Shown here one piece after another: positions 46,265-57,684 of a stretch of DNA of 64,000 nt (position 1 is the first letter of the stretch; each line of letters starts with the position of its first letter). The stretch is from Lytechinus variegatus (lineage: Eukaryota > Echinodermata > Echinoidea > Temnopleuroida > Toxopneustidae). The notes under the pieces are model-generated. The model saw only the letters and a program-made list of their open reading frames with translations, made no database searches and was not told where the DNA came from. The translations under genes were made by a program, and so were the position numbers. The stretch covers positions 31,275,129 through 31,339,128 of the forward strand of contig NC_054746.1 of assembly GCF_018143015.1 (NCBI RefSeq), read 5' to 3'.

Positions 46265-46620
46265 GTTAAAGAAAGTTCCATCATTGAATGATATTCAGAG
46301 CTTTATTACATGCTAAAACTATAACCACTTTGTATAAGTTTTTTCAGTGTGTGATGTTCAGAGATTTAATTTATTACATGCCATAGATATTGCCATTTTT
46401 ATGAAAAAAAATGTCTTCAGACTGTAATGTTTAGAGAAATAATTATTACATGCCAATATTGCAATTTATAGAAAATTTCTTCAGTGTGTGATGTTCAGAG
46501 ATTTAATTTATTACATGCCACCAATATTGCCATGTATAGACAATTTCTTTAGTTTGTGCTGGCAAGAGCTATATGAATATTGCATGCCACACAAATATTG
46601 TCCTGTATTATAGAAAGTTA
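46265..46620. repeat. intronic tandem repeat, ~70-bp unit, five copies
   Basis: Units of the form TGATGTTCAGAGATTTAATT then TATTACATGCCA, ATATTGCCAT and TTCTTCAGTGTG repeat about five times with moderate divergence, in the intron between exons 45399 and 46855. Each unit ends in a pyrimidine-CAG-like string (TTTCTTCAG/TG). Confidence 0.75.
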
Positions 46621-46854
46621 GCATTTGATGTTAATTGCCACAGAATATTGTGTTTAATTTGTAATGAACTGTTTTGCATTATTTTGTCTACAAAATTATC
46701 TGTAAACATTCCTTATAATTATTCAATGTTTTTAATGAAATCAAATACAATTGCTTCATTTGCCAATATACATAAAGTTGTAAATAATGTATGAGTGTAT
46801 TTTTCATCAAAATGAATTAATATAGATTATTTTATAATAATGTATCATTTGCAG

Positions 46855-46965
46855 GTGCTTACTGATTATCAGTTATCAGATGCTTCTATCTATACATCTA
46901 TCAATAACCCTGCAATGTTGTTTGATCTAGTATTCAAATCCTCAAAATTTACGGAGAAATTTGGG
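46855..46965 (+). CDS. OTU-type gene, candidate exon
   Basis: Acceptor CATTTGCAG, 111 bp open in phase 0, reading VLTDYQLSDASIYTSINNPA then MLFDLVFKSSKFTEKFG, then GTACCA. The acceptor is good but the donor is weak, so the 3' limit is less sure than the start. The phase matches both neighbours (45399-45479 and 53053-53118). No family recognised. Confidence 0.5.
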
Positions 46966-47148
46966 GTACCATTTTTTTTTAATTAATGTATATATTAAAA
47001 GGTATGTGTGTATGATTTCATTTTCCAGATTTTATAATTCATACTGGATTTTAAGAAATTGTTCGAATTCAGTGCAACGACTTTGTAAATAATATAGCGT
47101 TTTCGCCAATCATTGTGCGAGTTCAGTTTCTCAGGACCCGCTTTAAAG

Positions 47149-47711
47149 GAAACCGAAACCCAATGGGTTAGTCAATTTTATTAGAAAGAGTTAAATGAGA
47201 GGAGCAATCTTAAATAAATTTCACCAACGTTGGTTATAAAATAAGAAAGTTATGGACATTTGAAAAGTCATGCATCACTGTCTACGGGGATCATCAAATT
47301 GGCAAACATGCCTCAAAATGGTTGATTTTGTTCTGCACACAAATTTTCAGATTTCCACCTTTATTAATACATATTTCTGATTATCTCCTCGAGCCTGACC
47401 TTGACATAATTTTATGTGGTATGAATTATATTTTCCAAAGACATGTATTGTGCTCAGTAGGAGGTAGGATGCAATTTTGGAGATGGTGGGGATAATCTGA
47501 AAAATTTGTGTACCAAACAAATGGAGAGTTGTCCACAAAATCAGCCATTTTGAAGCATGTTTGCCAATTTGAGGATCCCCATAGATAGTACAACAAGACC
47601 TTTCAAATTTCCATAACTTTCTAATTATTTCATAACAAATTTTTATGAAACTACTTTTATATTGATCCTCTCATCTTCTCAGGTTGATTCACTCACTGGG
47701 TTTCGGTTTTT
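47149..47711. mobile_element. ~560-bp palindromic MITE
   Basis: GAAACCGAAACCCAATGGGT on the left and CTCACTGGGTTTCGGTTTTT on the right are inverted. Internal blocks CAAATTGGCAAACATGCCTC and GAAGCATGTTTGCCAATTTG oppose each other. Same general architecture as the TTAA-end MITE family, but a different sequence. Confidence 0.75.
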
Positions 47712-48486
47712 ATTAATACATCCTTCGCATTTTTTCAATCTTTACAGGGATAATGATACAGTGGAACTATGAAATTTGATAGTTTTAAGATAAGACCATT
47801 ATGATATATAATTTTTGTTCACCATAGAATTATTATGAAATGTTTGAATGTTTTTTATTTTATCAATTCATAATCAATTTTCAATAGATGTGCCGGATAA
47901 TTTGTTAATATAAGCTTTTGACATTGTTTAATCTAAGTGTTACGACAAGAAATTCTTTAATAAAAAATTAACTCTCTAATTTAAATATGTGTGACTGTCG
48001 TATACCACTTGCAGTTGTGATGTTGGTATGAAAAGGGTAAGGATTGAAGGATGAGAAGAAAACTACAAAGACTGATAAGGGCTTTGATCTGGTATTGTAT
48101 GCTTGGTTGTGCATTATTAAAGTTTGATGAAATAATTGCTGATGTCAATATTATGTTGGGAGGAAGGTTGCAGGCCCATAGCCGGGATTGGGGGAGGTGT
48201 GTAATTTTCAAACACAGAGATTACTTTCCAAAACATATTTAAGGCAAATACCACAGGCTGAGTCGTGTTACACGGTTAAGATAGTCGAGACCAATAAGAA
48301 AAAAAGTGGACCCGAGAACAGCAAACAGTTTATCTTTTTGAATGGTGGGGGGGATGACTGCCCCTAGTTTAAGACAAACTTATCAGAGGGAAATATAACG
48401 GAATACTAAAATTTTATAACTTAACAAATAGAACAAGTGGGTTCAGTTGTATACGTGTGTGAGTGTTGATGAATTAGGAATAGTTT

Positions 48487-49075
48487 TAACATTTATTAAA
48501 GAAAAAGCTGATTTTAATAGAAACAGAAAAATAAAACAAGCATAACACTGAAAATTACATCAAAATCGGATCTAAAATAAGAAAGTAATGACTTAAAGTT
48601 TCGCCTAATTTCACAAAACATTTATATGCACAGCCTGGTCGGGATGCAAATGAGGGGACCGATGACATCATCCACTCACTATTTCTTTTGTATTCCATTA
48701 CATGAAATATGAAATATTTTAATTTTCTCCTAATTATCTTGTGAAACAAAGTTTCATTCCTCTCTGAACATGTGGAATTCCATTGTTTTACCATTTTGTG
48801 GTTCAAACAAGAGGGTCCTAATTGTCAAATCGATAAAAATTGAAATATTGTATAATTAAAAAAACACAAAAGAAATAGCGAGTAGATGACGTCATCGACT
48901 CTCATTTGCATATCACTGAGTTGAGCAAAGAAATGTTTTGAGAAAAATAAGCGAAAATTTAAAATATCATAACTTTCTTATTTTACATCCCATTTTGATA
49001 TCCGATATTCCTGCTTGATTTTTCTCTATTGATTCAAATCAACTTTGTTCTGGGGTGGACTTGACCTTTAAATAG
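48487..49075. mobile_element. CATAACACTGAAAATTTC MITE family, copy 2
   Basis: Shares with 20430-21060 the blocks AAGCATAACACTGAAAATT, ATGCAAATGAGG, ATCCACTCACTATTTC and GAACATGTGGAAT in the same order. The right end mirrors the left (TTTCTTATTTTACATCC against the TAAAATAAGAAAG word). Confidence 0.7.
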
Positions 49076-49282
49076 CAAATTAAACAACCAGGAGAAGTAT
49101 TTTCATAATTTATCAATATTTGTAAATGTAACAAATTGTTTAAAAAAACCTGTTTTCATTATAATCCCACAAAATGTGTCGCCATAGGCCTAGTATAGTA
49201 GAGCACACTGCTGAGCGCTCGCTTAACACTCGCGCCTATGGAAGAGGCCCTTCTGTGACAGCGCGCATCTCGCTTGTTTGCT

Positions 49283-50097
49283 CCCGGCAGAAGGGCGCTA
49301 GGCGCGTACGGCCCTTCTGCAGGGAAGACGTTCGCGCACTGGCAGTCCCGGCAGAAAGACTCTTGCAGTCAAACGCTCGTAACTTAAAAAGTATTTAAAA
49401 TGTGGTTTTCAAATTCGGTATCATGACAAATGTTTATATTTCCCAAATTATATCCTGGTTATAGTCATTCAAACTAAGGAGTTTAGTTTTGGTAGGCATT
49501 CAAAACTTTAAAGCTTGTGTATAGTTTTGGTAAATCCACCAAAATGCACCTATCACTATTCCAATTCATTGCTAGCTAATATGAATGGATATGCCCTATA
49601 ACAGTTATGATGTGGAGGATATGAAATGAAAATGAGTTTTACAGGATAATTTTGCGATTTTACACGGAAATTTAACTTGATCGGGTCACCCGATCAAATT
49701 AAAATATCTGTGTGTTTTTGTCTTTCAATTAAATCCTATTCCAAATCATGGAATGGGCTGAAAGTTTCAAGATATGTTCTTTGTCTGTAACTTTTGGATA
49801 TCTAATCACTAAATTTATAAGATAACTGCTTGAATGCCCATTTTTTTAATTTAAAACAAGCATCGCCGAGAGAGGGCGCTATATATCCAAGATTTGAATA
49901 TTTGAAATTTTCTCAGAGAAGTGCAGTTGGAAAAATATCTTACGGTCTCTACGCTTCAGTAAGACTGTCATATTAGATGATATTCGATTATCAATCACAT
50001 TATTGACCCTTTACCAAAGCTATACACAGGCTTTAAAACGCGATTATCTCGAAAACGTTTTTTCCGAGCGCGCACCGGCTAGCGCCCTTCTGCAGGG
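49283..50097. mobile_element. ~815-bp element with CCCGGCAGAAGGGCGC ends
   Basis: CCCGGCAGAAGGGCGCTAG at the left (49283) is opposed to CTAGCGCCCTTCTGCAGGG ending at 50097, so the ends are inverted and GC-rich while the interior is AT-rich. Extra partial motif copies lie at 49240 and 49345, suggesting nested or arrayed ends. No clear target duplication. Related motifs at 40851-41135. Confidence 0.65.
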
Positions 50098-50459
50098 CAT
50101 ACGACGAGAATTGCGTATGCTTAGATCTACAGTAGACTAAGTAACGAGCGTTTTTCTCCGATCCTAATTTGGACCTGCACAAGTTGTTGTTCGTTGTGGG
50201 TCGTTTTCACACCCAAATAATCTCCTATAGGTAAACTCTAGGTTGGTTTGACACAAGGTTGATGAGCTGCAAGGTACTTATTCTTTAGAAGACTGGTGTT
50301 AGAAGTTGGCATTGGTGCCTTTGATGAAGCGAACCAAAGATGATGAAATTATAGACTGCATTTGGGGGGACAATTTGAGGTTTGTTCCGAGAAGGGAAAA
50401 GAGAGACATAATTATCTCGAAGATAGGAAGTTTGGACATGCACATCCTCCCATAGATCT

Positions 50460-51790
50460 AACGCCTGTCATGATTCATACACCTGAGGCTAAGCCCTTTT
50501 TGTATTAATTTGATAATTAGAAATGCATCAGCTAAGCCTGAGGACGGTCCAGGTGTCTGGCATGTAGCATCCAAAGACAATGTATAAAATTAAAAACCTG
50601 TGATATTCAAAATATTTTGATAAACATCTAGATCTATACCTAACGTTAAACCTATTTTGGATGAAAATCTTGGATTTAATTGTAAGACCCTCTTTTTTGG
50701 CCATGATTCATACAGCCTCATGTAAGCCATGAATTCGTACGGCGTGTTATTGCACACAAAAGCCCAAGAAATCTGACCACTCTGCTCACAGCCTGGCTCC
50801 CCAGAATTCTGTGGAGGGTAACCTGCATGTTTGCCTGTATGAACGCAAGGCCTTATCAGTAGTCAAATGAACCCCACCCCAGTTTAAACGAGAGAATTGA
50901 AGCTCTCCCAAAATCTGAAATTGGGGTTTCAGATTCCCCACCTGACCTCCCATTGACATAACACGCAGGGCAATGGGGTTCCTGTGTTATAAGCTGGTGG
51001 GGTTATATCTAAACGTCCTTATGATCATGAGAATGCCCAGAATTCTCTCTCTCCAGACAGAAAATACAAGGTAAAATTTAATTCAGATCGTGGTGCAATC
51101 ACGCGACAAACTTGCTGAAAAAGTTTTCAATTTTTTCCTTGAATTTGACATGATTTTTGGCTGACACTTTCAGTGTGTGTTCAGACACCCTAATAGGATC
51201 GCGAACGGGCGAAATAACGGTTCGCATTCGGGTTGATCGCAGTAGACTCAGTAACCCAGCCATGATTCATACACCTAACCCTTTTTGCATTAATTTTACG
51301 ATCAGAAATAGATCTACATCAGCTAAGATTTCAGCTCGAGAAAATTAATGAAAACATGATGTGCTTTTCAAAATATTTTGATAAAAATCTATTTGATATG
51401 ATATATCTTGGATGTGTATGACCCTCTTTTTTGCCATGATTCGTACCGGTAGGCCATGATTCGCAGTGTACAAAACTCTATTGCACTGAAAAGCCCCAAA
51501 AATCTGAGCACGTAGATTTCATCTCGAGAAAATTAATGAAAACATGATGTGCTTTTCAAAATATTTTGATAAAAATCTATTTGATATGATATCTTGGATA
51601 CGTATGACCCTCTTTTTTGCCATGATTCGTACAGGCAGGCCACGATTCGCAGTGTACAAAATTCTATTGCACTGCACTGAAAAGCCCCAGAAATCTAAGC
51701 ACCTTGCTGATAGCCTGGGCCCCCCTCCCCGAACTTAAATCTGGGGAGGGTAACCCACATGTCTGCCTGTACGAATCATGGAAGATTGCT
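50460..51790. repeat. tandem/dispersed repeat with ~186-bp units
   Basis: The best units are 51329-51515 and 51516-51700: both start ATTTCATCTCGAGAAAATTA-like, pass AAAATATTTTGATAAA, GTATGACCCTCTTTTTTGCC and GATTCGCAGTGTACAAAA, and end at GAAAAGCCCCAAAAATCTGA-like. More diverged units lie at about 50590-50830 and the flanking CCATGATTCATACACCTAA words at 50469 and 51260. No coding frame. Confidence 0.7.
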
Positions 51791-51940
51791 CCTTGAAAGA
51801 TGACAACATTTGGGTTTGTCAGAAAATATATTATCATTAATTTTTAATCACCAAACTGTAGGTCAACTTAGTAATCTAGGTTACTAAGAGTTAGGTCTAT
51901 GCATAAACTTGAAAAATATGAAAAATTGGAAAATAATTCC

Positions 51941-52529
51941 TTAAAGGGAATGAAACCTTTGGAACAAATGTGCTTGTTTAGAAACAGAAAAATCAAAGAA
52001 TAAGAATAAAGAAAGTTTGAAAAAAATCGGACAAATAATGAGAAAGTTATGAGCATTTGAATATTGCAATCACTAATGCTATGGAGATCCTCCCATTGGC
52101 AATGCGACAAGGATGTGTGATGTCACTGATGAAGAACTTTCCCTTTGGTGGACTATAAAATACCTTCAAAATGTCTCTCTTTGCTTTTTCTTATGATGAT
52201 ACAAACTCTTTATCAGTGATGTATTCTTGAAAAATATGTATTACATGCCCTCATGTAGAAAGAACATATGATCTATGGATAGATGTGATAACAGAGGCAA
52301 TTCAAGTGAAATATATACTGAAGTACTGGGAGAGTTGTTCACAAGTGACATCACACATCTTTGTCACATTGCCAATTTGCTATCTCCATAGCATTAGTGA
52401 TTGCAATATTCAAATGCTCATAACTTTCTCATTATTTGTCCGATTTTTCTCAAACTTTTTTTGATCTATTTCTTTGATTTTTTTTTTTCACACAAGCTAT
52501 CTTGTTCCGATAGTTTCATTCTCCTTTAA
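51941..52529. mobile_element. palindromic TTAA-end MITE, copy 3
   Basis: TTAAAGGGAATGAAACCTTT on the left and AGTTTCATTCTCCTTTAA on the right; ATCACTAATGCTATGGAGAT and its inverse inside. Both terminal TTAA strings are intact. Third copy of the 21270 and 30672 family, inside an intron of the OTU-type gene. Confidence 0.8.
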
Positions 52530-53052
52530 GTTAAAGCTTATATTGGCTACCATGTTTTTTAACCGTATTTTAACTGGGCTTTTTTGGACCAACATAACTG
52601 GGGGGGTCAATTTGCTGCCCCGATATCTCAGTGACGAATAACGCGCGTAAAGCACAGCGTTGCTAATTTTATGCGTAAAAACACTACTTGCTCTAAATCA
52701 TTACATAGAGATTCTAGAATACTGAGTTTGGGTACAAATATTCCTAATTACTTTACTTCCAATTTTGCATTAAAATTCTGGTAACATAAATAATTTCCTA
52801 TTGTTTTTACTGCTTTCTTTATTTCCTATGTATTTCTTACGTTTTTCTATGTTTTTTGTGTTTTCTTCTTTTAGCAATTTTTCAAAATAGAACTGTGTAG
52901 TTAAGGGTTCAACATCAAATTTTGAATAGAAAATTATTCCCGGTTATTTTATTAACAGTACCTACTGTCACTTTTTTTGAGGATGTGTTTCGCTTGTATT
53001 ATTTATTTATTTCACTTTGACTTTGAGCTCTGATCTGGTTCTCTTTGTACAG

Positions 53053-53118
53053 GTTCCATTGTCAGCGGATCCTGAGAATGCCATACCAGGTGTCTTGAAA
53101 AAGAGGAAATGTGATCTA
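53053..53118 (+). CDS. OTU-type gene, small exon
   Basis: 66 bp between TCTTTGTACAG and GTAAGTGTT, phase 0 both sides, reading VPLSADPENAIPGVLKKRKC then DL. Strong splice signals. The KKRK patch could act as a nuclear localisation signal (inference). Confidence 0.6.
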
Positions 53119-54030
53119 GTAAGTGTTGTTGTTTAATGGCACATTTCATTCAAGTCCTCTAGTCATTGGGAATTTCTTGGTTTGTGATATTTTCTTTGTG
53201 GCACAAATTTGCAGTCTTAAATAATGCCAATTCTTTTTCTTGAATTTTGTATTCTAGGAGAAGAGTCATAGTAATCTCAAACATTTTAACTAAAGACATT
53301 TTTAAAAACTTGAGGGGCCTTTATATAGGTTGCAGACTCGCGTCTTAATGATCCGTTCTCTAGTTATCTTGTACACAAATACATACGTATATACAGAGCC
53401 CTGTACGTAGTATTCTACCAAATTTTCATAGGTTTGGGTTAAAAAGAAATGCTGACAGAGAAGTTGTTGAACCAAGACGTCCTGCTTAGCATGCCCATAA
53501 CACCACTCATCCACCAAGTATTTATAACCAAGGAGATAGGATTCCTATTTTCCTCATTGGACCTGATGTTTGCCCTCTTCGATTCATGTGTTATTGAAGT
53601 CTATAGCATAATCAGACAATTTCCTTGCTATAAATCGTATCTTTTTGGTATATGAATGTATGCCGCCATCCCATCAAGGAGATGGGTTTGATCCAATACG
53701 GCAAAATATTAATTGGCATGGGCAATGAATGAATTTTAAGAGAAAATGAATGACTCGGAACATTATATTTGACCTGAGGATACTATTAGTCAATGCAAAA
53801 CCTTTTTAGCCAAAGTAAATTTTACAACATATAAAAGCTGAAAGATTCTAGTTTCTGTAAACATATGGAGCACCTTTTCATCAGGTCAAGAACACACTTT
53901 TTATGGACCTGACCATTGACTAACCCTGACCATGTGCAACAATTTAATTTGGTGGTCATCCAGTTCAGTTAGCATGGCAGGAATGGTATTTAATGGTATT
54001 TAGTATTTAATGGAATTTTTTAATAATCAG

Positions 54031-54191
54031 CATAAACTGCTTATTAATAGGATCTTAAAGAAGCACTTGGGGAAAACGGGAGACGGACAGGAGATCTGCC
54101 AACACCTCTCCCAGGGGAAACCGATGTCGTCAAAACAGCGCATCTTTCTTGTGCAGAAGGCTGTAGCATGCCTTGTGGACAAGCACGGACT
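54031..54191 (+). CDS. OTU-type gene, helical exon
   Basis: Acceptor TTTAATAATCAG and donor GTAAGTATC; 161 bp, phase 0 in and phase 2 out. Reads HKLLINRILKKHLGKTGDGQ, then EICQHLSQGKPMSSKQRIFL and VQKAVACLVDKHGL. The second part (S-x-K-x-R-x-x-L-V-x-x-A-V-x-x-L-V-x-K-x-G) resembles a helical segment found before the C terminus of many unnamed invertebrate and fish proteins with SAM or BEN modules. A worn partial copy of its 3' end lies at 54614-54655 (TTCTTGTGCAGAAGGCTGTA). The next exon was not found. Confidence 0.6.
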
Positions 54192-55470
54192 GTAAGTATC
54201 TGCAAGGCTTTTTTTTCCTCTAAAAGGCTATAGTTCTGTAAATTAGAGAGATGTGTTTGTCATTTTAATTGTTATATTTTTGTTACCAAAATCCTGTTTC
54301 CTAGCATTATCTGGCACAACACCTGTTAATTAAGATTGCATAAAATACCTATGTGAAAGTGTAAAAACTGTAAAATGGATTTTATTCTAGACTTTCATCA
54401 TACGAGTGGGCATGGATTCATGATAACGTTTACCTAGAATGCAAATAGTTATGTCTAAACATGGGGGAGATTACTCGTGTTCTGGAGGTGATGAGTATTG
54501 GGTCTCAGACCGCCCCCATTTTTTTCAACATCATTTTCACCCAATGACCCCCCCCCCTGCTCTCACTGAATGACCCACGGTTTAATGCTTTCACTAAATG
54601 ACCCACCATTCTTGTGCAGAAGGCTGTAGGATGCTTTTTAAGGAAGCACAGATCTCAAATCAGGGTCTCAAGTCTTGACCTGTCCTCCCTTTCTCACTTT
54701 CAAGCTGACATGTTCGAGTTTTTAAACCAGTGTCTGATTATCTATTCTAAAGAAAAAAGGACTTTGACTGTAATGCGATTGTTGGCCAAAAGTTTAGGGT
54801 AGTACCTTCATCATGCTAAACGGGGGAGTTCAGGCAGACTCTATAGTGTAGATTGGCCTTATTGGTCTTATCTACCCCTTTTTCTTTCTTCCATCTTCTT
54901 ACTTTCGATCTTTCTGTTATCTTTAATGCTATTTTGCCTTTTTGAAATAACATCTCTCTGGCTCTTATTTTTTTTATTTTTTTACAAAGATTAAGTATGT
55001 ATGGCATTATTTTATGTGCAATAATATATTTATCACATGCTTTTTAAATTTTTCTTCCAATTGTTGAAAATTTCGATGTGCTCACATTCATCTCAATCGA
55101 ATCTGTTTCTGATTTTTATATTTTACAAAGTAAAATATTAGTCTATGATTTTTGCAATTACAATCTATATGTAATTTTTGAACATTCTTTGATTTTTAGT
55201 ACAAATTTTTTTAGAAAGTTTACATTAACGGGTACATACATTTTACTATTTATTTGTCATTTTGGGTTGTGCCTTTATCTCCTCATGTTTGTAACTTATT
55301 CCATGACAGGATGGCGTCAGTATCGCAAACAAGTCCTTGATAGACTTAAAATTAATTAAAACTTTGTAAAGACTTATTTTAAGTCTATTGCATTGGTCCC
55401 TACCTACAGTCTGTGAAAGTCTTAAAATTAAGTCTAATAGACTTAAATATAAGTCTTTGTAATTTAGAGT

Positions 55471-55785
55471 GGAGATCGGAATGCTCCACTGCTTATTGGG
55501 CACATCTTTAAATCCCATTACATGAGTCTGGTTCCAGGTCAGTGACTGTTCAAACAATTTGCACTTTTTGTCCAAACCATGATTTTTCTTATTTAGACCT
55601 TGTATTTGGTTTGCTGACATTTATTGTCCATGATGTTCTTTGCTGAGTTGTAGACAACTTTAAATTTGTAAAGTATCAGAAGGAAGAACAGAAGAATTAC
55701 AACATTTTGATAACACCACTGCAGTAATGTCATCTAATATCATATGATGCAGATAAATACACAATTGACATCCTGAGATAATATC
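55471..55785 (+). pseudogene. duplicated end of the OTU exon plus intron
   Basis: GGAGATCGGAATGCTCCACT onward matches 40284-40597 almost base for base for about 310 bp. It covers the last third of the OTU exon (IGHIF-like end through SHYMSLVP), its donor and the first part of its intron. It starts abruptly after AATTTAGAGT, next to an AAGTCTTAAAATTAAGTCTA hairpin-like repeat (55336-55470). The donor and frame are as in the first copy except for an E-to-K-type change. A truncated young duplication. Confidence 0.75.
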
Positions 55786-55804
55786 ACACATTAAGTTCTT
55801 TCAG

Positions 55805-55942
55805 CTCCAGCAAGAAGGCCAACAGTTGAAGAATCTTCCCCACCTTCACTGGCATCATCGGAAGCTTCAGAGTCTGCACCCTCTGACAGGTGCATTCCCC
55901 AGCCACGTAGAGCAGCTAAAGACAAGCATGCTTCAAGAGCAG
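55805..55942 (+). CDS. OTU-linked linker exon (Ser/Pro/Ala-rich)
   Basis: Acceptor TAAGTTCTTTCAG and donor GTAAAAAT; 138 bp. In phase 1, which the OTU exon end requires, it reads APARRPTVEESSPPSLASSE then ASESAPSDRCIPQPRRAAKD and KHASRAG: a disordered linker ending in a basic patch. Phase 1 out matches the W-rich exon at 42540, so in a parent gene this would lie between OTU and W-rich exons; here it sits downstream, next to a truncated OTU copy. Phase 0 is also open but less protein-like. Confidence 0.5.
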
Positions 55943-56177
55943 GTAAAAATTGTTTATTTCACATCAATTGTGGCAGTATCCTTCAAATAAAAACACATCT
56001 CATTGGTTATTTTATCAAAGTGGCATGTATGGAGGGATCTAAACTTTGTTAATTCCATTTGTCATGAATTCTGCAGGCGAAACTGGCGATTACACATTTT
56101 ACGATACTTTCCATAGGGCAGGCAACTTCATATAGTAGTATCAAAAAGAAGAAAACAAGAATCGCAACACATTTTTT

Positions 56178-56438
56178 TTCACTGTGGTAAAATGTCATCT
56201 AATATCATATGATGCATATAAATACACAATTGATATCCTTAGAAAATATCACACATTAAGTTCTTTCAGCTCCAGCAAGAAGGCCAACAGTTGAAGAATC
56301 TTCCCCACCTTCACTGGCATCATCGGAAGCTTCAGAGTCTGCACCCTCTGACAGGTGCATTCCCCTGCCACGTACCGCAGCTAAAGACAAGCATGATTCA
56401 AGAGCAAGAATCATTCATTTCACATCAATTGTGCATGT
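56178..56438 (+). pseudogene. second copy of the linker exon, donor lost
   Basis: Matches 55722-55975 with a few differences: the same ATGTCATCTAATATCATATG intron word, the same TTCTTTCAGCTCCAGCAAGA acceptor and exon. The end reads AGAGCAAGAATC where the first copy has AGAGCAGGTAAA, so the donor is missing. A tandem duplication about 460 bp downstream of the first. Confidence 0.75.
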
Positions 56439-57318
56439 GGTATTATTACAGGGATAGCTCACCCTATTTTTTTTGGGGGGGGGGGCTTCAATAAAAGGAG
56501 ACACATGAAAGAAACATATAAGGGAAGGGTTGACAAAAAGAAAAAAAGTTATTTTATTTCAAAGTTTTGATTTTATGTCACATGCAAGGTGCTCTCCTAT
56601 ATGTTAAATAATTCCATAAATTGTTTTTTGTTCGTTTTTGACAACTGAAGGTTTTTTTTCATACAGGTATATGTGTAAAAATGTATCTCTAATAAAGTAT
56701 CAAATGCACAGGTAAAAAGATGCATATCTTTTTGAGACAATTAAAAAAAAACTTTAAAATCTCATAACTTTCTTTTCTTTTGACCAATTTTTGTCAAACC
56801 TTCACTAATATGTTTCTTTCGTGTGTGTGCGCGCACGTGTTACGTAAGGGTTCAAAACGGTGTGGCATAATTTTTCGTGATTTAGCATAATTTCGCTTCT
56901 CCTCTGGCATAATTGAATTTTTTTCACTGGCCAGGCTGCATCTCACACGCAGATTACCGCAGAAGCGCACGCAAGTCTGATTTGCACACAGAAAAGTTTT
57001 GAACATGCTCAAAACTGTGTTGCATTCCATGCAAGCCTTGCGAGTGAGTTGCGGGTGATTACCCGCAACTTACTCGCAAGGGTTGCACGGAACGATGGGA
57101 CAGCTCGGGCCTTTAGAAATATGATGTTCACTTTGTAGTTGTAGATGAGGATCATGCCTGTGAATGGGCTCAAACCAGCCCAGCTCATGGAAACAATTAA
57201 AGTGGGTAGAGATAACTCTCAGGTAGATTCAGTTACTGATAGATAGTGAAAGCTATGTTACTACTAAAGATGATGTTCTTAAGGCAAATCCTTAAGTCTT
57301 TTATAGAAGAAGAGGAAA

Positions 57319-57605
57319 AATGCCAGGAAAAGTACACTTGCAGGCATATGAAACGGTGTCACCAGTAGTGATACCACCAAGGAGGGTTCCTCTTCCAGTA
57401 AAGGACAGGTTAAAGGATAAATTAGCCAGATTAGAGAAAAAGGGTTACATTGTGCCTGTTGTACAACCAAGTGAATGGGTGTCAAGTCTGGTAAAAGTAC
57501 AGAAAAAGTCAGAAACCCATTGGGAAAATCAAGTGTATATTGATCCATTAATTCTTAATACAACACTGAAGAGAGTACATTATCCATTGCCTCAGTTTAG
57601 ATGAT
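57319..57605 (+). mobile_element. fossil Ty3/Gypsy LTR retrotransposon fragment (start of reverse transcriptase)
   Basis: Reads KVHLQAYETVSPVVIPPRRV, then RLEKKGYIVPVVQPSEWVSS and later RVHYPLP. This is the conserved entry into the reverse transcriptase of Ty3/Gypsy pol genes (VIPPRRVP, KGxIxPVxxPTEWVSS, YPLP). Only about 290 bp are recognisable. LTRs, gag, protease, RNase H and integrase were not found nearby. The fragment is truncated and broken, clearly an old relic. Confidence 0.85.
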
Positions 57606-57684
57606 ATGTGTAGTGTTTTTGCCATGCAATTTAGAGTTATGGCTTTGTTATATTTCAGTAGTTTTTGGTTTTGAAAAGAAAAAT

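Noticed and set aside
54614-54802. Possible next exon of the OTU-type gene
   Set aside because: It is a worn partial copy of the 3' end of exon 54031-54191, the required phase 2 is not met and the frame closes soon.
55078-55359. Hydrophobic plus-strand frame of 93 codons suggesting a membrane protein
   Set aside because: Very AT-rich, F/L/I by composition, no splice or start context, and its end overlaps a repeat.
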